Shown: positions 1 to 7,368 of the stretch, piece after piece | How the letters are laid out: the number at the start of each line of letters is the position of its first letter | Numbering within the stretch: the first letter of the stretch is position 1 | Source of the DNA: JBKECP01 sp047974765 | GTDB lineage: Bacteria; Pseudomonadota; Gammaproteobacteria; Pseudomonadales; Halieaceae | Length of the DNA: 64,000 nt | Assembly (NCBI GenBank): GCA_047974765.1 | Contig: JBKECP010000013.1 | Span: 62,001 to 126,000, forward strand | Direction of reading: 5' to 3' | Translations under genes and position numbers: made by a program | Notes under the pieces: model-generated | Told to the model about the DNA's origin: nothing | Database searches by the model: none | Seen by the model: the letters and a program-made list of their open reading frames with translations, nothing else

Positions 1-2
1 CT

Positions 3-551
3 TCGTCGCCTGGCATACATGCGCTACATTCAGACAGTGTGATACTGGCATTTGGCGATAGTTTGACACATGGCACAGGGTCCTCAAAAGAAGCGGCATA
101 CCCGGAAGTTCTGAGTGAACTTTTAGGGGGGGTACAGGTTGTCAATGCCGGTATTTCCGGTGAAGTTAGTGAGCAGGGCAGAGTCCGGTTGATCGATTTG
201 CTGCAAATACATCAGCCTCAGTTGGTCATTCTATGCCATGGCGGTAATGATCTTTTGCAGCGGCTGGATCGCCAGGCACTGAAGGATAATCTGCGGGCAA
301 TGATTACTAACATTAAACAGCAGGGTATTGATGTTATTTTGGTTGGTGTGCCACAACCGGCTCTTTCTCTGGCGGTGCCGGATCTGTATCAACATCTGGC
401 TGAAGATTTTCAGATTCCCTATCAGGGCGATATTTTAGCGAAAGTGCTGGCTGACAGGCATTTAAAAAGTGATACCGTACATCCGAATGGTGATGGCTAT
501 TATAAAATTGCCCAGGCTCTGGCTGAGTTGATTAACCAGGCTCAGTTATAA
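3..551 (+). CDS. GDSL/SGNH-family esterase (arylesterase/TesA-like), 5' partial
   Basis: SGNH hydrolase that would cleave ester or thioester bonds. Block I is AFGDSLTHGTG with the nucleophile Ser. Block III is CHGGND with the oxyanion Asn, and the C-terminal DTVHPNGDGY carries the catalytic Asp and His. A GTG at 39 gives 170 aa, but the frame stays open to base 3 and FGDSL would then lie only about 5 residues from the N terminus. Family members usually have a signal peptide before this point, so the real start is probably upstream of the window. It ends 69 bp before the convergent srkA gene. The fold is certain; the physiological substrate is not. Confidence 0.85.
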   Translation, partial: SSPGIHALHSDSVILAFGDSLTHGTGSSKEAAYPEVLSELLGGVQVVNAGISGEVSEQGRVRLIDLLQIHQPQLVILCHGGNDLLQRLDRQALKDNLRAMITNIKQQGIDVILVGVPQPALSLAVPDLYQHLAEDFQIPYQGDILAKVLADRHLKSDTVHPNGDGYYKIAQALAELINQAQL

Positions 552-620
552 GCCTCTCGCAGGTTCCTGTCATTGCTGTCAGACGTTCTGAGAGAATGCA
601 GGCGTATTTTATAGATTGAG

Positions 621-1610
621 CTATAGCAGGCGCAGAGGTTCCTCCTGTAGAGCACCCAGCTGTTCACGCAATTCCAGAATATGCTCAGGCCAGTAACGCG
701 GGCTGTTGAACCATGTGAAACTGCGCGGGAAGGCCGGGTCTTGCCAGCGACGGCCGAGCCAGGCAGCATAATGTACTAACCGCATGCTGCGCAGGGCCTC
801 TATCCAGCGGAGCTGGCGCGCTTCAAAATCACAGAATTCACGGTAGCCTTCGATCAACTCCGACAGTTGCAGTTCGCGTTCGTGGCGTTCGCCACTGAGA
901 AACATCCATAAATCCTGAATAGCAGGGGCAGAACAACAGTCGTCGAGGTCGACAAAGTGAGCGCAGTTGTCGCGCCACAGGATATTTCCAACATGGCAGT
1001 CGCCGTGTACACGAATCATGTCGTTGGGGCTGACTTCACGGTAGAGTGTGTCGATGATATCAATCAAATCGCGGGTCAGCGTTTCATAGGCGGTGGACAG
1101 CTCCCGGGGAATAAATTCACGCAGTAAAAATTCACGGTTGTTGACGAGCATGGCTTCGACACTTTGTGTGGGTCGATGGACGAATTGCCCGGCCTGGCCA
1201 ACGGCGTGGATGCGGCCCAGGGTGCGGCCGAGTACCAGCAAATTATCGGGCTTATCCAGTTCAGGTGGGTGGCCACCCCGGCGGGGAAAGAGAGTGAACT
1301 GAAAGCCTGCATAGTGGTGCAGACTGTTGCCCTTGCTGTCGATCAGCGGCGCCACTACAGAGATATCAGCCTCAAGCAGTTCGTGGCTAAAGCTGTGCTC
1401 TTCGGCAATCTGCTGTTCGTGCCAGCGGTTGGGTCGGTAGAATTTGGCAATCAGCGGTTCACCATCTTCAATACCCACCTGATAGACACGGTTTTCGTAG
1501 CTGTTCAGAGCCAGCAGGCGGGCGTCGCTGATGTAACCAAGGCTTTCGATAGCGTCAATAACCACATCCGGGTTGAGGGCGTCATAGGGGTGCTGTTGCT
1601 CGCTGTCCAT
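621..1610 (-). CDS. srkA: Stress response kinase A (SrkA/YihE/RdoA)
   Basis: Cytosolic Ser/Thr kinase of the choline-kinase-like fold, about 329 aa, matching the roughly 328 aa of E. coli SrkA. In E. coli it counters envelope-stress-linked death. Visible motifs are the catalytic loop VHGDCHVGNILW (HGD...N) and the metal-binding HFVDLDDC. The frame continues upstream to 1769, but the ATG at 1610 is preceded by an AGAGG ribosome-binding site and gives the conserved N terminus, so it is chosen. It lies 73 bp after comF on the same strand and may share its transcript. Confidence 0.9.
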   Translation of the reverse strand: MDSEQQHPYDALNPDVVIDAIESLGYISDARLLALNSYENRVYQVGIEDGEPLIAKFYRPNRWHEQQIAEEHSFSHELLEADISVVAPLIDSKGNSLHHYAGFQFTLFPRRGGHPPELDKPDNLLVLGRTLGRIHAVGQAGQFVHRPTQSVEAMLVNNREFLLREFIPRELSTAYETLTRDLIDIIDTLYREVSPNDMIRVHGDCHVGNILWRDNCAHFVDLDDCCSAPAIQDLWMFLSGERHERELQLSELIEGYREFCDFEARQLRWIEALRSMRLVHYAAWLGRRWQDPAFPRSFTWFNSPRYWPEHILELREQLGALQEEPLRLL

Positions 1611-1683
1611 TTTGCCTCTCTTCACGATAGTTACCACCACCGGTTTACACTTGTGTAGCGTATGTTTAAAGCTAAAGTTGTAT

Positions 1684-2415
1684 TTAGCCTGCCGGGGCCG
1701 GTGTGCGCGCCAGGCACCAGAGGTGAACTTCGCGGGCACCGGCACGGCGCAGTGTATGTGCCAGCTCATTGGCGGTGGCGCCGGTGGTCATAACGTCATC
1801 CACCAAAGCGATACGCAAATTGTCACAGCGGCCCGCCATTGTAAAGGCTCCGCGCAGGTTGGTTTGTCGTGCCTGTGCGTCCAGCCCGGCCTGTACCTGA
1901 GTGTGGCGGCGCTTCACCAGCCGGGTCGTCAGTGGCAGATGGGCCATTTGCGGATGCTGTTTGCGTGCCAGTGTGGCCAGTTGTGCAGACTGGTTGAAAC
2001 CGCGCTCCAGCAGTTTGCGCCAGTTAAGTGGCACTGGCAGCAGCACATCCACTACCGGCAGTTGCGTCGGCAGGCCCCGTAGCCAAAGTTCCGCCAGCAG
2101 GCGGCCCAGACGCGGTTGGGGATGGTACTTCCACTGGCTGACCAGGTGGGCCAGCTGCGCCTGATAGATAAAGGGAGCCAGAACGCTATCCAGAGGTGGC
2201 GGTCGTTGGAGGCAGTGGCCGCAGATATTGGCACAGGTATCAGCAGGCAGAGGCAGGGCACAGTGCTGGCAGCAGTGATGATTTGGCTGTAAATCCTGGT
2301 GGCAGGATTTACAGAGCGGCAGATGATTGCCACTGAAGCGTTTACAGAGCAGGCATGTTTCGGGAAAGAGTCCGTTAAGGACTTGCCTGATGCACTTGTT
2401 AACTTTTGTTTTCAT
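1684..2415 (-). CDS. comF: ComF family protein (phosphoribosyltransferase-like)
   Basis: 243-aa ComFC/GntX-type protein. The N-terminal third has four CxxC-type pairs forming a zinc-ribbon-like segment (CLLC, CKSC, CQHC, CGHC). The C-terminal half is a type I phosphoribosyltransferase domain with the PRPP loop ALVDDVMTTGAT. In naturally competent bacteria ComF helps single-stranded DNA processing after uptake; elsewhere its role is unclear. It is divergent from bioB, and only 67 bp separate the two start codons. The BirA-like operator overlaps the comF start codon, so biotin status could also affect comF transcription. Confidence 0.85.
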   Translation of the reverse strand: MKTKVNKCIRQVLNGLFPETCLLCKRFSGNHLPLCKSCHQDLQPNHHCCQHCALPLPADTCANICGHCLQRPPPLDSVLAPFIYQAQLAHLVSQWKYHPQPRLGRLLAELWLRGLPTQLPVVDVLLPVPLNWRKLLERGFNQSAQLATLARKQHPQMAHLPLTTRLVKRRHTQVQAGLDAQARQTNLRGAFTMAGRCDNLRIALVDDVMTTGATANELAHTLRRAGAREVHLWCLARTPAPAG

Positions 2416-2428
2416 GATGGGTTGACAG
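2396..2428. promoter_or_regulatory. Candidate BirA (biotin repressor) operator
   Basis: Left half TTGTTAACT (2396-2404) and right half GGTTGACAG (2420-2428) are separated by exactly 15 bp. Each half matches the proteobacterial BirA consensus TTGTAAACC / GGTTTACAA at 7 of 9 positions, and 15 bp is a normal BirA spacer. The right half overlaps the -35 element of the bio promoter, which suits repression by biotinoyl-AMP-loaded BirA. It also spans the comF start codon. Confidence 0.65.
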
Positions 2429-2449
2429 TTTTAAAGGGCAAATTATCAT
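2422..2449 (+). promoter_or_regulatory. Sigma-70 promoter of the bio operon
   Basis: A perfect -35 TTGACA (2422-2427), a 16-bp spacer and a -10 TATCAT (2444-2449) lie 34 bp upstream of the bioB start. The -35 lies inside the right half of the BirA-like operator. Confidence 0.6.
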
Positions 2450-2482
2450 GGCCTGTTCCCCCTGCTTACCGGACACCATACG

Positions 2483-3565
2483 ATGCCAGCCGTTGATACT
2501 ACTCATTCTGTCAGCCATGCCTCCTCTGCTCCCGCTGACGGGCTTCGTCACGACTGGAGCCGCCAGGAAATTCTGGCTTTGTTCAGCCTGCCCTTCAACG
2601 ACCTGCTATTCAAAGCGGCGGGCGTTCACCGACAGTATTTTGACCCGAATCAGGTGCAGGTAAGTACATTACTTTCCATCAAAACCGGCGCCTGCCCGGA
2701 AGATTGCAAATACTGCCCGCAAAGCACTCGTTACGATACGGGTCTTGAAGCCGAGAAGTTGATGGAGGTGCAGCAGGTGCTGGAGCAGGCCAGGGTGGCC
2801 AAAGAAGGTGGTGCTACCCGTTTTTGCATGGGGGCGGCCTGGCGCTCGCCGAAAAAGCGCGATATGCCCTATGTTGTTGCCATGGTCAAGGGAGTGCGTG
2901 AGCTGGGTATGGAGAGCTGCATGACCCTGGGTATGCTGACAAAAGAGCAGGCTGATGAACTGGCTGAGGCGGGTCTTGACTACTACAACCACAATCTTGA
3001 TACCTCCCCTGAATACTATGGCCAGATTATTACCACACGCACCTACTCGGATCGACTGGAAACACTTGATCATGTGCGCAGTGCCGGATTGAAGGTTTGC
3101 AGTGGTGGCATTGTTGGTATGGGTGAGAATGCGGCTGACCGGGCCGGTCTGTTACAGCAATTGGCCAACATGCCCCGGCATCCTGAAAGTGTACCTATCA
3201 ATAGGCTGGTGCGGGTTGAAGGTACACCGCTGGCGCAGGAGGAAGATATGGACCCCTTCGATTTTATCCGCACGATTGCAGTGGCCCGTATTATGATGCC
3301 GACCTCTCATGTGCGCCTGTCTGCCGGTCGTGAGTCAATGAATGAACAGATGCATGCGCTGGCTTATTTTGCCGGTGCCAATTCTATCTTCTACGGCGAA
3401 AAATTACTGACCACGCCCAATCCCCAGGCCAATACAGATATGTTGCTGTTCAGTCGTCTGGGTATTGAGCCTGAAACACGGCAGGTACAGGAGCTATCAG
3501 AGCGGGTTGATAAAAAGGTGAACAACGATCCGCGTTTTTACAATGCAATGGTACTTAACAACTGA
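2483..3565 (+). CDS. bioB: Biotin synthase BioB
   Basis: Radical-SAM enzyme that inserts sulfur into dethiobiotin, the last step of biotin synthesis. It is 360 aa, close to the family's usual length of about 350. The radical-SAM cluster motif CPEDCKYC (CxxxCxxC) is followed by the usual CPQS context. YNHNLDTSPEYY and the C-terminal ANSIFYGEKLLTT are typical BioB stretches. It is the first gene of bioB-bioF-bioHC-bioD. The ATG at 2483 has only a weak ribosome-binding site, which may limit expression. Confidence 0.97.
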   Translation: MPAVDTTHSVSHASSAPADGLRHDWSRQEILALFSLPFNDLLFKAAGVHRQYFDPNQVQVSTLLSIKTGACPEDCKYCPQSTRYDTGLEAEKLMEVQQVLEQARVAKEGGATRFCMGAAWRSPKKRDMPYVVAMVKGVRELGMESCMTLGMLTKEQADELAEAGLDYYNHNLDTSPEYYGQIITTRTYSDRLETLDHVRSAGLKVCSGGIVGMGENAADRAGLLQQLANMPRHPESVPINRLVRVEGTPLAQEEDMDPFDFIRTIAVARIMMPTSHVRLSAGRESMNEQMHALAYFAGANSIFYGEKLLTTPNPQANTDMLLFSRLGIEPETRQVQELSERVDKKVNNDPRFYNAMVLNN

Positions 3566-3588
3566 TGTCTCTTATTATCTGACGTCTT

Positions 3589-4803
3589 TTGAGCGTGTCT
3601 GTTTTTTCTGCCCGACTGACAGCGGCCCTGGCTGAGCGCCGGGCCAGCGGCTTATACCGCAGGCGGCAGCTGCTGGAATCGCCCCAGGGGCCACGGGTGT
3701 GGGTTGAGGGGCGAGAGCTGTTGAATTTTTGCAGTAACGACTATCTCGGGCTGGCCAGTCATCCCCGTGTTATTGAAAGCCTGCGTCAGGGTGCTCTTCG
3801 CTATGGTGTGGGTAGTGGTGCCTCCCATCTGGTGTGTGGCCACAGTGCGGCCCATCATATGCTGGAGGAGGCGTTGGCTGATTTCACCGGGCGTCCGCGA
3901 GCACTGCTTTTTGGTACCGGTTTTGCTGCCAACACTGGCACTTTGGGTGCTCTGCTCAAGGCCGGAGATACGGTGTTACAGGATCGACTCAATCATGCAT
4001 CCTTACTTGATGGAGCCTTGGCCAGCGGTGCCCGTCTGCGGCGTTTTGCCCACAGCGATACAGCAGCGCTGGCCGCGCAATTGACTCATGTAAGTGCGCA
4101 GGGGTGTGATAAAAGTGCCTGTCTGATAGCGGTTGATGGTGTTTTCAGTATGGATGGTGATATCGCACCGCTGGCTGCGATGGCTCAATTAGGCCAGCAG
4201 CACGCTGCCTGGCTGATGGTTGATGACGCCCATGGTTTTGGTGTGCTCGGGGAGCGCGGTGCAGGTAGCACCGAAGCGGCTGGCCTGGGGATGAGCGAGG
4301 TGCCGGTGTTGATGGCCACGCTCGGTAAGGCACTGGGCTGTGCGGGAGCTTTTGTCGCCGGTAGTGAGGATTTAATCGAGGCTCTGCTGCAACTGGCGCG
4401 CAATTATGTTTACTCCACTGCAATGCCTCCAGCCGTAGCGGTAGCCGGATTGACTGCCCTCAATCTTATGCGGCAGGAACCTGAACGACGCGCCTGTCTG
4501 TTGGCGCGAGTGGCGCAATTTCGCCAGGGGGCAAAGGCGCTGGGATTGGCGCTGGTGGCCGGTGCCACTGGTGCGATTCAAGCGTTGATTATCGGTGATG
4601 CCCGCCGGGCGATGTACATTAGCAAAAAACTGGCTGAGCGCGGCCTGTGGGTGGCGGCTATCCGCCCGCCAACGGTGCCAGCGGGTACAGCCCGTTTGCG
4701 AATTACCCTGAGCGCGGCTCACACAGAGGCAGATGTTGAGCTTCTGCTGGCGGTGCTGGCCGACTGTGAAATCAATCGCGGTGTCGGAAGACATGATGCC
4801 TGA
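3589..4803 (+). CDS. bioF: 8-amino-7-oxononanoate synthase BioF
   Basis: PLP enzyme of the alpha-oxoamine synthase family, joining pimeloyl-ACP and alanine. It is about 404 aa. Visible motifs are NFCSNDYLGLASHP, the PLP-contacting DDAHGFGVLG, and the Schiff-base lysine in ATLGKALG. The start is uncertain: TTG at 3589 or GTG at 3595, neither with a clear ribosome-binding site, 23-29 bp after bioB. Translational coupling to bioB is possible. Its 3' end overlaps the bioH-bioC start by about 10 bp. Confidence 0.95.
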   Translation: MSVSVFSARLTAALAERRASGLYRRRQLLESPQGPRVWVEGRELLNFCSNDYLGLASHPRVIESLRQGALRYGVGSGASHLVCGHSAAHHMLEEALADFTGRPRALLFGTGFAANTGTLGALLKAGDTVLQDRLNHASLLDGALASGARLRRFAHSDTAALAAQLTHVSAQGCDKSACLIAVDGVFSMDGDIAPLAAMAQLGQQHAAWLMVDDAHGFGVLGERGAGSTEAAGLGMSEVPVLMATLGKALGCAGAFVAGSEDLIEALLQLARNYVYSTAMPPAVAVAGLTALNLMRQEPERRACLLARVAQFRQGAKALGLALVAGATGAIQALIIGDARRAMYISKKLAERGLWVAAIRPPTVPAGTARLRITLSAAHTEADVELLLAVLADCEINRGVGRHDA

Positions 4804-6457
4804 AACAGCGCCTGCCATAACAGCTGTGTCAAAATCAAAGTCAGGGCTGAATATTGAGCGCCTCTACGCCAGTGGTCTGGCCCGCTGTGATTTGGTCTTG
4901 CTGCACGGCTGGGCCTCCGGTTCTGATTGCTGGCGTCCGCTACTCCCGGGGTTGCGGCGCTGGGCTAATGTCAGCCTGATTGAACTGCCGGGTATGGGTG
5001 GCCGGGGGCCCTGTTTGAGTCTGGATGAACTGGTTGAAGCCGTGTTGTGTTGCTGTCCACCACAGGCAGTACTTGTCGGCTGGTCCCTGGGTGGGCAAAT
5101 TGCCACCCTGGTTGCAGCAAAAGCAATTGAGGAGCAGACATCGGCACAGATTGCGGGATTGATTACCTTGGCCAGCAACCCGCATTTTGTCGCCAGTGAT
5201 AACTGGCCGGGTGTGCCACCTGAACAGCTACAGCAAATGCGTAAAGCCTATATCGCCAACCCCGGTCGCTGCATGGCCCGTTTTGAAGCCCTGCAGGGGC
5301 TTAATCTGGGCGGTGGGCCACGCCACCGTCTCAGTCTGGCCGGAATCAGGGGTCGGGGTGAGGCGGCGGCGGGGCTTGACTGGCTGATGCAGCTGGATAC
5401 CCGGCATTGGCTGGTCAATCTGCCGGTGCCCCAATTACATTTGCTGGCAGCCCGCGACAATGTGGTGCCAGCCGTTCTTGAGTCTGCCCTGCGAAATTTG
5501 CTGTCAGTTCGGTCGACAGCCCAGGTGAGTCTGCTGGCTGAGGCCGGTCACGCGTTGCCTGTGCAGTTGCCAGAACAGGTGGCACAGGCTGTGAGCTGTT
5601 TTTTACAGCAGATGGGCATTTTGCGCCGCTCCGGTCCACCGCGATCAGCGCAGCTGAGCAAGCAGGCCGTTGCCAGATCTTTTGGGCGGGCCGCTCACAG
5701 TTATGACAGTGTGGCGACCCTGCAACGTGATGTGGGTCAGCATTTGTTGACAAGGCTGGATGCTGTCGAAGGTGAACGTCAGCATAAATGTCAGGGTGTC
5801 TCGGCGACAGCGGTGCTCGATCTTGGTTGTGGTACGGCTTATTTTCGCACTGCTTTGCGGGAGCGTTTTCCGCAAGCAGCTTATATTGGTCTGGATTTAT
5901 CTGTGGGTATGCTTGATTTTGCCCGCTCCAGGCGGGCTGTTGGTGGTTGTTGGTTAGCCGCCGATGCAGAACAACTGCCCCTGGCGGCGGCTTCGGTTGA
6001 TGTGGTGTTCAGCAGTCTGGCTATCCAGTGGTGTCAGCATCCACGCAATCTCTTTGCCGAACTGGAGCGGGTGCTCAAGCCCGATGGGCGAATCTATTTC
6101 AGTACACTTGGGCCTGCCACTTTGCATGAATTGCGCAGTGCCTGGGCAACGGTGGATGCGGGTATTCACGTCAACCGTTTCATCACTGCCGAGGCTTTGC
6201 AAGAGGCGGCTGTGGCAACCAGTGTCGGTGACCTTGCTATCACCCGTGACATGTTGTGTCTGCAATATCAGAGTGTGCGTGAGCTGACCCGGGAGCTGAA
6301 AAATCTCGGCGCCCATAATGTAAACAGTGGTCGTGGCCAGGGACTGGGGGGGGGGCGCCAACTGGCGGCTATGGTGCAGGCCTATGAGGCTTTTCGGCAG
6401 GAGGGATATCTGCCGGCCAGTTATGAGGTTTATTACGGGAGAATACAAAAAGCATGA
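4793..6457 (+). CDS. bioC: BioH-BioC fusion: pimeloyl-ACP methyl ester esterase + malonyl-ACP O-methyltransferase
   Basis: One 554-aa frame joins two biotin enzymes. Residues 1 to about 275 are a BioH alpha/beta hydrolase with oxyanion LLHGWAS, nucleophile Ser98 in GWSLGG, Asp222 in ARDNVVP and His253 in EAGHALP. Residues from about 288 are BioC, with the usual start KQAVARSFGRAAHSYD and SAM loop LDLGCGTAYF near 342. BioC methylates malonyl-ACP to prime pimelate synthesis and BioH removes the methyl at the end, so the fusion carries the first and last steps of that branch. The start is ATG 4793 or 4796, with GGAAG just upstream. A run of ten G lies in the BioC part at 6346-6355. The end overlaps bioD by 4 bp (ATGA). 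Confidence 0.93.
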   Translation: MMPETAPAITAVSKSKSGLNIERLYASGLARCDLVLLHGWASGSDCWRPLLPGLRRWANVSLIELPGMGGRGPCLSLDELVEAVLCCCPPQAVLVGWSLGGQIATLVAAKAIEEQTSAQIAGLITLASNPHFVASDNWPGVPPEQLQQMRKAYIANPGRCMARFEALQGLNLGGGPRHRLSLAGIRGRGEAAAGLDWLMQLDTRHWLVNLPVPQLHLLAARDNVVPAVLESALRNLLSVRSTAQVSLLAEAGHALPVQLPEQVAQAVSCFLQQMGILRRSGPPRSAQLSKQAVARSFGRAAHSYDSVATLQRDVGQHLLTRLDAVEGERQHKCQGVSATAVLDLGCGTAYFRTALRERFPQAAYIGLDLSVGMLDFARSRRAVGGCWLAADAEQLPLAAASVDVVFSSLAIQWCQHPRNLFAELERVLKPDGRIYFSTLGPATLHELRSAWATVDAGIHVNRFITAEALQEAAVATSVGDLAITRDMLCLQYQSVRELTRELKNLGAHNVNSGRGQGLGGGRQLAAMVQAYEAFRQEGYLPASYEVYYGRIQKA

Positions 6458-7155
6458 GCGGTATTCGCAAGCGTGCCTGGTTTGTGACCGGCACAGATAC
6501 AGAAGTTGGCAAAACTGCTGTCAGCTGTGCGTTATTAAAGGCGGCTGAGCAACAGGGGCTGTGTACTCTTGGTCTCAAGCCGGTGGCGGCGGGTTGTGAT
6601 GCCCAGGGTCACAACGGGGATGCGCTGGCGCTGATGGCAGCAATGACGCAGAGCCTGCCCTATGCGCAGGTTAATCCTGTTGCACTGCCACTGCCACTGG
6701 CTCCTCATATTGCAGCTGGACGGGCGGGCAAGCGGGTTCAGATCAGTCAGCTGGCGGGGCTGTGCCGGGGAGCGATGGGAGGTGCTGCCGGACGCTTTGC
6801 CGATATCACATTGATTGAAGGTGCCGGTGGCTGGCGAGTGCCTTTGAATGAGCGCGAAACTCTGGCAGATCTGGCCCGTGAGCTGCAACTTGGGGTGATT
6901 ATGGTAGTGGGTATGCGCCTGGGCTGTATCAATCACGCCCTGCTGACAGCGGAGGCTATTCACCGGGATGGTCTGCCCCTGGTGGGCTGGGTGGCTAATC
7001 AGTGCGACAAAATCATGGATGGCCACCAGGAAAATATTGAAACACTGCGACGCTGGCTGGGGGTGCCGCTGTTGGGAGATATTCCTCATATTGTGCCGTT
7101 TGATGCGATTCTGGCGGCAAATCACCTTGATTTTAATAATCTTTTATCACTTTAG
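6454..7155 (+). CDS. bioD: Dethiobiotin synthetase BioD
   Basis: ATP-dependent carboxylation and ring closure of 7,8-diaminononanoate to dethiobiotin. It is 233 aa, the normal length. The P-loop VTGTDTEVGKTAVS is near the N terminus. KPVAAG and the EGAGGWRVPL loop are typical of BioD. The start overlaps the stop of bioH-bioC (ATGA), indicating coupled translation. bioA, needed for the preceding step, is not in this window. Confidence 0.96.
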   Translation: MSGIRKRAWFVTGTDTEVGKTAVSCALLKAAEQQGLCTLGLKPVAAGCDAQGHNGDALALMAAMTQSLPYAQVNPVALPLPLAPHIAAGRAGKRVQISQLAGLCRGAMGGAAGRFADITLIEGAGGWRVPLNERETLADLARELQLGVIMVVGMRLGCINHALLTAEAIHRDGLPLVGWVANQCDKIMDGHQENIETLRRWLGVPLLGDIPHIVPFDAILAANHLDFNNLLSL

Positions 7156-7301
7156 TTTTGGCTGGCTTTATGTTGGCTGTTTTTCTGGCTGTCTCCCGAC
7201 CGCTCGGAACAGGGTCGAAATACCACTAGATTCATATTGACAGCGCACTGAATTTGCGCAGAATGTGGGCACCGAACACATTGCCCCTCACTACCTTATC
7301 T

Positions 7302-7325
7302 GCTGCCAGCCTATTGGCAGCCTTT
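7302..7325 (+). terminator. Hairpin between bioD and the acyl-CoA dehydrogenase gene
   Basis: GCTGCCA (7302-7308) pairs with TGGCAGC (7315-7321) around a 6-nt loop, followed by CTTTT. The short T tract makes it a weak intrinsic terminator candidate for the bio operon, 147 bp after bioD. The rest of the 213-bp gap shows no gene. Confidence 0.4.
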
Positions 7326-7368
7326 TGAGAGGGGTTGAACACCGATTGACTAACGCGAGGTACGCGAC

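Noticed and set aside
1611..1769. N-terminal extension of SrkA
   Set aside because: Overlaps the comF 3' end, lacks similarity to the family and has no ribosome-binding site, unlike ATG 1610.
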